Shown here one piece after another: positions 6,714-12,399 of a stretch of 12,399 bases of DNA. Origin of the DNA: Chloroflexota bacterium (GTDB taxonomy: Bacteria; Chloroflexota; UBA6077; JACQUR01). The notes beneath the pieces were generated by a model. That model was not told the origin of the DNA and did not search any database. It worked only from the letters and a program-made list of their open reading frames with translations. A program made the position numbers and the translations under genes. The stretch's first letter is position 1, and every line of letters begins with the position of its first letter. The stretch covers positions 1 through 12,399 of the forward strand of contig JACQUR010000294.1 in NCBI GenBank assembly GCA_016210245.1, given 5' to 3'.

Positions 6714-7769
6714 GTGTACGACGTCGTCGGCCACGAGCGCGCGGGCGCGCTGCTGCGTGCCGCCCTGGCGGCCGGTCGGGTCCACCACGCGTACCTGTTC
6801 ACCGGCCCGCCCCGGGTGGGCAAGACCACCCTGGCCAGCGCCTTCGTGCGGGCGCTGAACTGCGCCAATCCTGCCGGACCCTGCCGCCTCGGCCTGGGGG
6901 AAGGCACGCCGTGCCGCCCGTGCCGCCTGATCGCGCGGGGCATCCACCCGGACGTGCGGGCGATCGAGCTGCCGGAGGAGCGGTCGAAGATCTCCTACAA
7001 GGAGATCGAGCAACTCCAGGCGGAGGTGGCGCTGCGCCCGCTGGAGGCCAGGTACAAGTGCTACCTGATCCTTGAGGCCGAGCGGCTCTCCGACACCGCG
7101 GCCAACCAGTTGCTCAAGACCCTGGAAGAGCCGCCGCCCGGCGTGGTCCTGCTGCTCACGGCGCAGGACGCAGAGGCGCTGCTGCCGACCATCGTCTCGC
7201 GCTGCCAGGAGATTCGGCTCGCTCCGCTGCCGGCAGCGGCGATCGCCGCCCACCTGCAGCAGCGCTACGCGCTGGAGCCGCACGCCGCCCAGCACCTGGC
7301 GCGCCTGGCGCGCGGGCGCATCGGTTGGGCGGTGGAGGCCGCCGCCCAGCCGGAGGCGCTCCAGCGCCGCGACCAGGCCCTGGCGCAGCTTCGCCAGGCG
7401 CTGCAAGGCGGTCGCCTCGAGCGCCTCCAGCTTGCCCGGGCGCTGGCCGACCAGTGGACGGCGCATGCCCAGGTGGTGCGGGAGACCCTGCGGCTGTGGA
7501 GCGAGTGGGTGCGGGACGCGCTGCGCGTGCAACTCGGGTTGGAGCAGCGCGTGGTTCACGCCGACCAGCTCGACGCGCTCGCCGAGGTGGCGCGGCGCCT
7601 GGAGCCACCGCACCTACGGGCTGCCCTGGCGACTCTCCAGCGCGCCGTCGAGGACCTGGAGCTGAACGCCAACCCTCGCCTGGCCCTGGACGTCGCCCTG
7701 CTCGCCCTGCCTACTGGATGGCGAACACCACCTGCACCTGGGTCCGAATCTCCAGCTCGCCGGGCATGA
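6714..7769 (+). CDS. holB: DNA polymerase III delta-prime subunit
   Basis: This 351-residue AAA+ protein is the delta-prime subunit of the sliding-clamp loader. Near the start, VVGHERAGALLRAALAAGRVHHAYLFTG is typical. A complete Walker A motif GPPRVGKT occupies 31-38. Zinc-module cysteines are at 50, 57, 67 and 70, the helix NQLLKTLEEPPPG is at 131-143, and the SRC motif is at 162-164 (TIVSRCQEI). Length fits the family. The GTG start at 6714 gives the conserved N terminus; the ribosome site is weak, so translation may be coupled to the gene ending nine bases upstream. The family usually ends near LALDVALLALP; here a further tail of about 20 residues reads into the oppositely oriented SIMPL gene for 59 bases. 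DnaX is a close relative, but the length and lack of a long C-terminal region favour HolB. Confidence 0.93.
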   Translation: MYDVVGHERAGALLRAALAAGRVHHAYLFTGPPRVGKTTLASAFVRALNCANPAGPCRLGLGEGTPCRPCRLIARGIHPDVRAIELPEERSKISYKEIEQLQAEVALRPLEARYKCYLILEAERLSDTAANQLLKTLEEPPPGVVLLLTAQDAEALLPTIVSRCQEIRLAPLPAAAIAAHLQQRYALEPHAAQHLARLARGRIGWAVEAAAQPEALQRRDQALAQLRQALQGGRLERLQLARALADQWTAHAQVVRETLRLWSEWVRDALRVQLGLEQRVVHADQLDALAEVARRLEPPHLRAALATLQRAVEDLELNANPRLALDVALLALPTGWRTPPAPGSESPARRA

Positions 7770-8448
7770 TCGGCGTCTCCGGTGCGGCCGCGGCACGGGC
7801 GGCCGGAGCGGCCTGGAGCGGGCGCACGCCGCCGAGGTCGGACTCCTCGATGCGAATCGGCTTGCCCAGGGTCACCCCGCCCAGGCGAGCCAGTTGCTCC
7901 GCCTTGGCCCGGGCGTTGTTCATGGCTTGCTCGCGCGCCTGGTCCTTCAACCCGGACGGATCGGCCACCTCGAAGGACACGCCCTCCACCCGGACCGCGC
8001 CGGCCGCGACCACGGCGTCGATGGTGCGCCCGACGGCGTCGATGTCCTTCAGCGTCACCGCCACGGCGTTGGAGACCCGGAAGCCGGCCAGCACTGGCTG
8101 GCCCGAGCGATTGTCGAACTCGGGCTGCACGATGAAGCGGACGGTCTTGATATCTTTGGGGTCCACGCCCGCCTGCACCAGCCGGTCCAGCACCGCCGAC
8201 ATCCGGCTCGCGGCCTCCTGCTGGGCAGTGGCCAGCGACGGATCGACCACCTCCACCCCGAAGACGCTCCGCGCCTGGTCCGGCGGGGCGAGGACGACGC
8301 CCTCACCCAGGACGCTGATGCCGCTCGGCTCCGGCAGCCGCTCTGGAACCTGCGCGCCCGCGTTGGGCGGACTGAGCTGAACGAGCATGGCCGCCAGCGC
8401 GACCACGAGGCCTGCGAGCAGGGCCAGGCCCGCCACGTGCCTTGTCAT
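7711..8448 (-). CDS. Secreted SIMPL-domain (DUF541/YggE-like) protein
   Basis: The 245-residue product has a signal peptide (basic MTRH, hydrophobic core 5-25, likely cleavage near NAGA-Q at 32/33). A SIMPL/DUF541 domain follows, with typical GISVLGEGVVLAPPDQARSVFGVEV, a segment on repeated sums of a variable (VDPKDIKTVRFIVQPEFD), AREQAMNNARAKAEQLA and a final strand EIRTQVQVVFAIQ. E. coli YggE is linked to oxidative stress tolerance; the biochemical role of the family is unclear. Start ATG has a strong GAGGAGG six bases upstream. It lies downstream of the sigma/anti-sigma pair, separated by a heptamer hairpin, so shared transcription is uncertain. An Ala/Arg-rich insertion (QAAPAARAAAAPET) near residue 215 is unusual but mild. 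Its 3' end overlaps holB tail to tail. Confidence 0.9.
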   Translation of the reverse strand: MTRHVAGLALLAGLVVALAAMLVQLSPPNAGAQVPERLPEPSGISVLGEGVVLAPPDQARSVFGVEVVDPSLATAQQEAASRMSAVLDRLVQAGVDPKDIKTVRFIVQPEFDNRSGQPVLAGFRVSNAVAVTLKDIDAVGRTIDAVVAAGAVRVEGVSFEVADPSGLKDQAREQAMNNARAKAEQLARLGGVTLGKPIRIEESDLGGVRPLQAAPAARAAAAPETPIMPGELEIRTQVQVVFAIQ

Positions 8449-8466
8449 CGGTAGCCTCCTCTGTCT

Positions 8467-8536
8467 GGTTGGAGGGTGAAGGGTGAAGGTGGGATCCCAC
8501 CTTCACCCTTCACCCTTCACCCTTCACCCTCCAACC
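8467..8536. repeat. Asymmetric heptamer inverted repeat (TTCACCC units)
   Basis: The left arm 8467-8494 and right arm 8495-8536 meet without a spacer at GGGATCCC. The right arm contains the exact reverse complement of the left arm plus two extra TTCACCC units (four copies against two GGGTGAA). Both flanks end in GGTTGGA/TCCAACC. It sits four bases beyond the stop of the anti-sigma gene and just upstream of the ribosome site of the SIMPL gene, on whose strand it would form a stable RNA hairpin between the two genes. Confidence 0.93.
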
Positions 8537-8539
8537 CAA

Positions 8540-9424
8540 TCATCCGGCGCGCCGGCCGAGGACGAACGCCGTGCCGCCGAGCAGCAGCGCCAGGGCCGCG
8601 AACAGCGCCTCCCACTGGCGGAGTCCCCAGGTCGGACCGGGCTGAGCCTGCTCCTCCGGGAGGGGCGCCGGGGTGCCCATGGCCTGCAGGCGTCCCTCCT
8701 CGGCCCGGGACGCCGCGGACGTGTCGGCCAGGGGTGCGGCGGGCGCCCCGGCCTCCGATGCCTTGCGCGCCTCGACCCCAGCCGGGGCGGGCGCGGCCTG
8801 GGGCTGGGGCGCTGCCGCCGACTGCTCCGGGGCCAGCGCGCCAGCCTGCAGGGCCGGCGCGGGCTGCTCGGCGGGCTTCGCGGCCGGCTTGGCGGCGGGC
8901 GCCGCAGCCGGCGCCGCCCGGGCGGGCGCCGCCGTCGGACCTGCCGGCGCCGCGGCAGCAGCCGGGGCAGCCGTCGCGGCCGGCGCAGGCGCCGCGGATC
9001 GAGGCGCCGTCTCCTGGGCCAGCTTGCCGGCTGAGAGCGCCGTCGAGCGCAGGTCGGCTGCGGGAGCGAAGGCGGGAGCCGCGGTCCGCGGCGGGGCCAG
9101 CAGGTCGACGCCCAGCAAGACCACCAGGAAGGCAGCCGCCAGCCCCGAGGCGAGGCGGGTCCAGGCGGCCGTACGCGCCCAGGCAGGTCGGACCACCGGA
9201 GCGGGCAGGGCGAACGAGCGAGGCGGCTCCAGCGCCGGCAGCCGGCGCAGCAGCGCGACCACGGCGCGGTCCTGCTCGACCCCAGCCTGGCACGCCACAC
9301 ACGTGCCCAGGTGCCGCTCCATCGCCGCCCGGGTCTCGGCCGCCATGCGCCCGTCCACGTACTCGGCGCGCTGGTCTTCGCTCAAGTGCCTTGCCCCGCT
9401 CATGTGCGCCACAGCCTGGTCCAC
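8540..9424 (-). CDS. Zinc-finger anti-sigma factor with Ala/Pro-rich linker and two membrane helices
   Basis: Residues 1-60 form a ZAS/zf-HC2 domain with the zinc motif His38-x3-Cys42-x2-Cys45 (ERHLGTCVACQ), which binds and silences an ECF sigma factor. A membrane helix follows at about 91-110, then a low-complexity Ala/Pro linker of about 150 residues (115-265), then a second helix at 271-290 ending in GRRAG. The linker should be outside the membrane if the zinc domain is cytoplasmic. The gene follows the ECF sigma gene by 28 bases on the same strand, so they should be partners. The start is GTG 9424, supported by GAGGAG; an ATG at residue 8 is the alternative. Release could involve proteolysis of the linker or redox change at the zinc site; neither can be told from sequence. 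Confidence 0.88.
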   Translation of the reverse strand: MDQAVAHMSGARHLSEDQRAEYVDGRMAAETRAAMERHLGTCVACQAGVEQDRAVVALLRRLPALEPPRSFALPAPVVRPAWARTAAWTRLASGLAAAFLVVLLGVDLLAPPRTAAPAFAPAADLRSTALSAGKLAQETAPRSAAPAPAATAAPAAAAAPAGPTAAPARAAPAAAPAAKPAAKPAEQPAPALQAGALAPEQSAAAPQPQAAPAPAGVEARKASEAGAPAAPLADTSAASRAEEGRLQAMGTPAPLPEEQAQPGPTWGLRQWEALFAALALLLGGTAFVLGRRAG

Positions 9425-9452
9425 CCCTGCTCTCCTCAGTAAGACGCCCGCG

Positions 9453-10064
9453 TCATCCCGGAAGTTCCCCGCGCGCCACCAGGTACTCGCGCAGCTTCGC
9501 CCGCGCGCGGCTCAGGCGCGACTTCACCGTGCCCAGCGAGAGGCCGAGCACGGCCGCGATCTCCTCGTAACTGAGGCCCTGCACGTCCGAGAGCACCACC
9601 ACCACGCGCTGCTCCTCGGGCAGGGCCAGGATGCTCGCCTGGAGGTGGGCCGCGGTCTCCGCGCCCAGGGCTGCAGGCTCCGGGCCAGGCGCCGGGTCCG
9701 GGGCCAGCGCAGCGTCGCCCAGCGACTCGACCAGGCGTTCCAGCGAGTCAGCAGGCTGCCGCCGCTGCCGCCGCAGGCGGTCGTAGCAGGCATTGACGGC
9801 GATGCGCAGCAGCCAGGCCCGAAAGGACCCGCCGCGGAAGGACCGAAGGGCCCGATAGGCGGACAGGAACGCATCCTGCGTTGCATCTGCTGCACCATCC
9901 GCATCGCCAAGGGTGCGAAAGGCCAGGTTGTAGACCTGGCGCTGGTAGGCCAGCACCAGGGCGTTGAAGGAGGCGTGGTCCCCCTTCTGGGCGCGGCTCA
10001 ACCAGAGCTGCTCCTGGAGCAGGCTGTGCTCGACGGTGGGCGCGGTGCTGTCCTGGAACGTCAC
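9453..10064 (-). CDS. ECF-family RNA polymerase sigma factor
   Basis: This 203-residue sigma factor has region 2 at about 34-101 (core-binding DATQDAFLSAYRALRSFRGG, -10 recognition FRAWLLRIAVNACYDRLRR) and region 4 at about 140-195 (LPEEQRVVVVLSDVQGLSYEEIAAVLGLSLGTVKSRLSRARAKLREYL). They are joined by a Pro/Ala-rich linker, as in RpoE-like group members. The start is GTG 10064 with only a weak AAGAAAG site; no better start with a ribosome site was found. It heads the sigma/anti-sigma operon and is divergent from the phosphofructokinase gene. ECF genes often activate their own promoter, but no convincing ECF-type promoter was found upstream on this strand. Confidence 0.93.
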   Translation of the reverse strand: MTFQDSTAPTVEHSLLQEQLWLSRAQKGDHASFNALVLAYQRQVYNLAFRTLGDADGAADATQDAFLSAYRALRSFRGGSFRAWLLRIAVNACYDRLRRQRRQPADSLERLVESLGDAALAPDPAPGPEPAALGAETAAHLQASILALPEEQRVVVVLSDVQGLSYEEIAAVLGLSLGTVKSRLSRARAKLREYLVARGELPG

Positions 10065-10071
10065 TGCTTTC

Positions 10072-10110
10072 TTGACGCGCCCGAGAGGCGCTTCCTATAA
10101 ACCGTATAAT
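10072..10110 (+). promoter_or_regulatory. Sigma-70-type promoter(s) for the phosphofructokinase gene
   Basis: TTGACG at 10072-10077 and TATAAA at 10096-10101 are separated by 18 bases, a near-consensus housekeeping promoter. Four bases further on, a perfect TATAAT at 10105-10110 offers a second -10 element, but with no good -35 at the right distance. The stretch is an AT-rich island in GC-rich DNA. Transcripts would have a leader of about 105 bases before ATG 10223, with a 7-bp hairpin (CGCGGGC-GGC-GCCCGCG, 10187-10203) close to the start. The sigma-factor gene begins at 10064 on the other strand, so the same island may serve both genes. Confidence 0.55.
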
Positions 10111-10222
10111 GGCAGAGGAGGGACTCGCCAGTACAGGGGAGGCACGCTCCTCGCGCCCCCCATTTCGGTGAGGAGGATTGGGAACCCGCGGGCGGCGCCC
10201 GCGTCCCCGACAGAGAAGAGAC

Positions 10223-11254
10223 ATGAAGATTGGAGTGCTTACCGGGGGAGGGGATGCGCCTGGACTGAATGCCGCCATCCGCGCTGTGGCCCGCCGGTCC
10301 TTCGAGCGCGGCTACCAGGTGATCGGGATCAAGAAGGGCTGGGCCGGCCTGCTCGGCGAGGGCGAGTACGAAGAGCTGACCCTGCGCTCCGTCTCGGGCA
10401 TCCTGCACCTGGGCGGCACGATTCTCGGCACCTCGCGCACCAACCCGCGCAAGAGCCCGGAGCTGCAGCAGCAGGTGCTCCAGAACGTCGAGCGCCTGGG
10501 CCTCGACGCGCTGATCGCGATTGGGGGCGACGACACGCTCTCGGTCGCCCAGTGGCTCTACGAGCAGGGCGTGCCCGTGGTGGGCGTGCCCAAGACCATG
10601 GACAACGATCTGGCCGAGACCGACTACTGCATCGGCTTCAACACCGCCGTGTCCATCGTCGCCGAGGCGCTCGATCGCCTGCACACCACCGCCACCGCCC
10701 ACCACCGCGTGCTGGTGGTGGAGGTCATGGGCCGCGACGCGGGCTGGGTGGCAGTGGTGGGTGGACTGGCCGGCGGAGCCGACTTGATCCTCATCCCCGA
10801 GGTCCCCACCACCGTGGATCGGGTGGTCAAGCACCTCGAGCGACGACGCAGCCTGGGCAAGGACTTCAGCATCATCGTCGTCGCCGAAGGGGTGACGTTG
10901 GCCGAGGTGGCCGGCAAAGAGACGATCGCCGAGCGCGACGCCTTCGGCCACGTGCGCCTGGACCGGCGCGGCGTGGGCGAAACCCTGGCGCGGGTGATCG
11001 AGGAGCAGACCGGCTTCGAGAGCCGCACCACCGTGCTGGGGCACCTGCAGCGCGGCGGCAGCCCGTCCGCCCTCGACCGCCTGCTGGCCACGCGCCTGGG
11101 CGTGGCGGCCGTCGACCTGGTGACCGAGGGGAAGTTCGGGTACATGTCTGCGATCAAGGGCCAGAACGTCGTGCCGGTGGAGATCAAGAAGGCCGTCGGA
11201 GTCAACCGCACGGTTGACCTCTCGCTCTACCAACTGGCGGAGATCTTCTTCTGA
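10223..11254 (+). CDS. 6-phosphofructokinase, probably pyrophosphate-dependent (group III-like)
   Basis: The 343-residue enzyme phosphorylates fructose 6-phosphate in glycolysis. The start is set at ATG 10223 (MKIGVLTGGGDAPGLN), which matches PFK N termini and has AGAAGAG upstream; the open frame to 10178 adds only an Arg-rich stretch. Catalytic PKTMDND places Asp127 and Asp129 at the E. coli numbers. Position 104 is Asp (GGDDT, 101-105) and position 124 is Lys. ATP-dependent PfkA has Gly at both, while the Asp/Lys pair is the classic mark of PPi-dependent enzymes. MGRDAGW, PEVP and the late LGHLQRGGSPSALDR are also present. The phosphate donor is therefore inferred to be PPi, though mixed group III enzymes make ATP use possible. 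The pyrophosphatase gene lies 0.5 kb downstream on the other strand. Confidence 0.92.
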   Translation: MKIGVLTGGGDAPGLNAAIRAVARRSFERGYQVIGIKKGWAGLLGEGEYEELTLRSVSGILHLGGTILGTSRTNPRKSPELQQQVLQNVERLGLDALIAIGGDDTLSVAQWLYEQGVPVVGVPKTMDNDLAETDYCIGFNTAVSIVAEALDRLHTTATAHHRVLVVEVMGRDAGWVAVVGGLAGGADLILIPEVPTTVDRVVKHLERRRSLGKDFSIIVVAEGVTLAEVAGKETIAERDAFGHVRLDRRGVGETLARVIEEQTGFESRTTVLGHLQRGGSPSALDRLLATRLGVAAVDLVTEGKFGYMSAIKGQNVVPVEIKKAVGVNRTVDLSLYQLAEIFF

Positions 11255-11300
11255 GCCAGGTCCACAGTCCACTGAGTCCTTCGCCACGGGAAGAGGCGGC
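11255..11300. other. Short convergent intergenic gap with two GTCCAC(A/T) heptamers
   Basis: The 46 bases between the stops of the phosphofructokinase and DUF420 genes contain GTCCACA and GTCCACT in tandem at 11260-11273, then GAGTCCT. The first unit is also found in the hairpin at 5728-5799, suggesting a remnant of the same repeat type. No strong terminator hairpin is visible. Confidence 0.5.
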
Positions 11301-11723
11301 TCAGAAGGTGTGGAGCAACAGGAAGACCGCCCAGCCGCTCACGGCGACGTAGAGCCACAGGGGCAGGGTGAGGCGGGCCAGGCGGCGGTGGCGGGCGAAG
11401 TCGCCGCGAAGGGCGCGGGCGAGGGTCACCAGGGCCAGCGGGCCGACGGCCACGGCCACGACGGTGTGGGAGCCGAGAATGCCCAGGTAGAGAGTCCGCA
11501 CCAGCCCCTGGCCGGCGAAGAGCCTGGTCTCGAACAGCAGCGCCCGGGCGACGTAGACTACCAGGAAGAGGGCGGCGAAAGCGGTGGCGGTGAGCATGCT
11601 GCGACGGTGAAAGGTGACCTGCTTGCGGCGGATGAAGCAGTAGCCCACCAGCAGGAAGGCGGCGCTGAGGACGATCAGGGCGGTATTGAACGTCGGCAGC
11701 CACGACTGGGGGTTGGCAAACAT
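11301..11723 (-). CDS. DUF420 (YozB/CtaM-like) integral membrane protein
   Basis: This 140-residue protein matches DUF420, with four membrane helices at about 11-31, 42-63, 78-102 and 115-137. Histidines near helix ends (His39 in FHRRSM, His86 in LGSHT, His112 in RHRR, His138 at the C terminus) are the sort of residues the family conserves. The Bacillus/Staphylococcus relative YozB/CtaM is linked to maturation of heme-copper oxidases; applying that role here is inference. I chose ATG 11723, preceded by AGGA at a suitable distance, over in-frame ATG 11747 and the longer open frame, because relatives begin just before NPQSWLPTFN. It lies 53 bases after ppa on the same strand, so co-transcription is likely, and converges with the phosphofructokinase gene. 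Confidence 0.87.
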   Translation of the reverse strand: MFANPQSWLPTFNTALIVLSAAFLLVGYCFIRRKQVTFHRRSMLTATAFAALFLVVYVARALLFETRLFAGQGLVRTLYLGILGSHTVVAVAVGPLALVTLARALRGDFARHRRLARLTLPLWLYVAVSGWAVFLLLHTF

Positions 11724-11776
11724 GGTCCTGCCCGCATTGTACGCCATGCTCCTGCCCGAGCGCCGGGTTTTCCGCT

Positions 11777-12280
11777 TCAGACTCCCCGGTGGCCCGCGCG
11801 CCGGGCGCGCTCGACGGCCGCCTCGATCTCCTGCCAGGCCGCGTCGACGCCCTCCCAGCCCCGCACCTCGACGTCGACGCCCTGGAGCAGCTTGTAGGTG
11901 CGGAAGAAGTTCTCGATCTCGCGCAGCCAGTGCGGCGCCAGGTCGCCCAGGTCGTCGATGTCCGCCAGGCGGGGGTCGCCCACCGGCACGGCCAGGATCT
12001 TGTGGTCGGAGCCGTCCTCGTCGCGCATGCGCAGCTTGCCGATCGGGCGCGCGCGGACCAGGCACCCGGGAAAGGTGGGCTCGTTGACGATCAGCAGCGC
12101 GTCCAGGTGGTCGCCATCCTCGGCCAGCGTGTTGGGGATGAAGCCGTAGTCGACCGGGTAGTGGACCGACGAGTAGAGCACCCGGTCCAGGACGATCCGC
12201 CCGCTCGTGTCGTCGTACTCGTACTTGTTGCGGCTCCCGCGCGGGATCTCCACGAACACCTCAATCAGCCGCTCAGCCAT
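11777..12280 (-). CDS. ppa: Family I inorganic pyrophosphatase
   Basis: This 167-residue soluble enzyme hydrolyses PPi to two phosphates, pulling biosynthetic reactions forward. It is the normal prokaryotic family I length. Active-site residues are in place: EIPRGSRNKYEYD (Lys19, Glu21), HYPVDYGFIPNT (Tyr45), the signature Asp55-Gly-Asp57-His-Leu-Asp60, and Asp87, Asp92 and Lys94 in DEDGSDHKILAVP. His58 stands where the signature more often has Pro or Glu, but the metal-binding aspartates are intact. The ATG has a strong GGAGG six bases upstream. The DUF420 gene follows. A 100-base perfect palindrome lies 20 bases upstream of the start codon, so its promoter is inside or beyond that palindrome. 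Confidence 0.95.
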   Translation of the reverse strand: MAERLIEVFVEIPRGSRNKYEYDDTSGRIVLDRVLYSSVHYPVDYGFIPNTLAEDGDHLDALLIVNEPTFPGCLVRARPIGKLRMRDEDGSDHKILAVPVGDPRLADIDDLGDLAPHWLREIENFFRTYKLLQGVDVEVRGWEGVDAAWQEIEAAVERARRAGHRGV

Positions 12281-12299
12281 AGTGTACCTCCAGCACCCT

Positions 12300-12399
12300 C
12301 CGCCCCTGGGAGGAAGCTGCTAGAGCAAGTCCACGGTCGGCAGTACACGCGTGTACTGCCGACCGTGGACTTGCTCTAGCAGCTTCCTCCCAGGGGCGG
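12300..12399. repeat. 100-base perfect palindrome at the window end
   Basis: The left half 12300-12349 is the exact reverse complement of the right half 12350-12399, with no spacer and no mismatch; the centre is ACACG/CGTGT. It begins 20 bases upstream of the ppa start codon and ends exactly at the last base of the window. Exact symmetry and this position suggest an assembly end at a fold-back rather than a neutral intergenic sequence. Confidence 0.95.

Noticed and set aside
5844..7613. A 589-codon open frame on the - strand opposite the cytidylate-kinase-like and holB genes
   Set aside because: It spans two well-supported genes and the gap between them and has no family motif; it is an antisense shadow.
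8483..9034. Gly/Arg-rich and Pro/Arg-rich + strand open frames starting in the heptamer repeat
   Set aside because: They are translations of the repeat followed by the antisense of the anti-sigma linker; there is no ribosome site and no domain.
8673..10100. A 475-codon Ala/Arg-rich open frame on the + strand opposite the anti-sigma and sigma genes
   Set aside because: The sigma region 2/4 and zinc anti-sigma motifs on the - strand are decisive; this frame has no domain.
10181..10206. A GGAACC-N-CGTC arrangement resembling an ECF sigma promoter before the phosphofructokinase gene
   Set aside because: The spacer coincides with the hairpin CGCGGGC/GCCCGCG, the transcript would start only about ten bases before the ATG, and such short boxes occur by chance in GC-rich DNA.
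10061..11287. A 408-codon open frame on the - strand opposite the phosphofructokinase gene
   Set aside because: Phosphofructokinase active-site motifs on the + strand are complete; the antisense frame is His/Asp-rich noise and runs across both intergenic regions.
11301..12065. A longer 254-residue version of the DUF420 protein
   Set aside because: The extra N-terminal part is an out-of-frame reading of ppa with Arg/Pro-rich composition; the true start is near 11723.
1..12399. A defence island, CRISPR array, prophage or transposon
   Set aside because: No nuclease, methyltransferase, toxin, integrase or transposase motif is visible in either strand, and the repeats are too short and too tightly tandem to be CRISPR repeats with spacers.

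Overview
The window is a very GC-rich (about 70% by eye) bacterial segment with tightly packed genes, strong G/C preference at third codon positions and several GTG starts. No rRNA, tRNA, CRISPR array, transposase or phage gene is visible. The gene set (SCO1664-type kinase-fold protein, cytidylate-kinase-like protein fused to a BON domain, SIMPL-domain protein, DUF420 protein, group III-like phosphofructokinase) and the abundance of intergenic seven-base repeats and palindromes suggest Chloroflexota. That assignment is inference from gene content, not from a marker gene. The last 100 bases are a perfect zero-spacer palindrome, so the right edge is probably a contig end.

Layout. 1-47: last codons of a + strand gene. 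50-163: large nested inverted repeat between convergent genes. 177-1460 (-): aconitase-family large subunit, LeuC-like. 1461-1830: repeat-rich divergent intergenic region with a 13-bp-stem palindrome and an array of the heptamer ACTCAGC. 1831-2850 (+): SCO1664-family protein and a small two-helix membrane protein. 3055-5765 (+): soluble NarL/LiaS-type histidine kinase with two likely GAF domains, and its response regulator, overlapping by four bases. 5862-7769 (+): cytidylate-kinase-like/BON fusion, then the DNA polymerase III delta-prime subunit. 7711-10064 (-): ECF sigma factor, its zinc anti-sigma factor, then a secreted SIMPL protein. 10223-11254 (+): phosphofructokinase with the residues of pyrophosphate-dependent enzymes. 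11301-12280 (-): inorganic pyrophosphatase and a DUF420 membrane protein. 12300-12399: the perfect palindrome.

Three functional themes stand out. First, there are two signalling modules: a two-component pair coupled by an overlapping stop/start, and a sigma/anti-sigma pair. Second, an apparently PPi-using phosphofructokinase lies next to a PPi-hydrolysing enzyme. Third, seven-base repeats recur at several gene borders in different sequence versions. At two of them (5728-5799 and 8467-8536) they form large hairpins, and one of these has become part of the coding sequence of the response regulator. This shared seven-base architecture with unrelated unit sequences is the most unusual aspect of the window.
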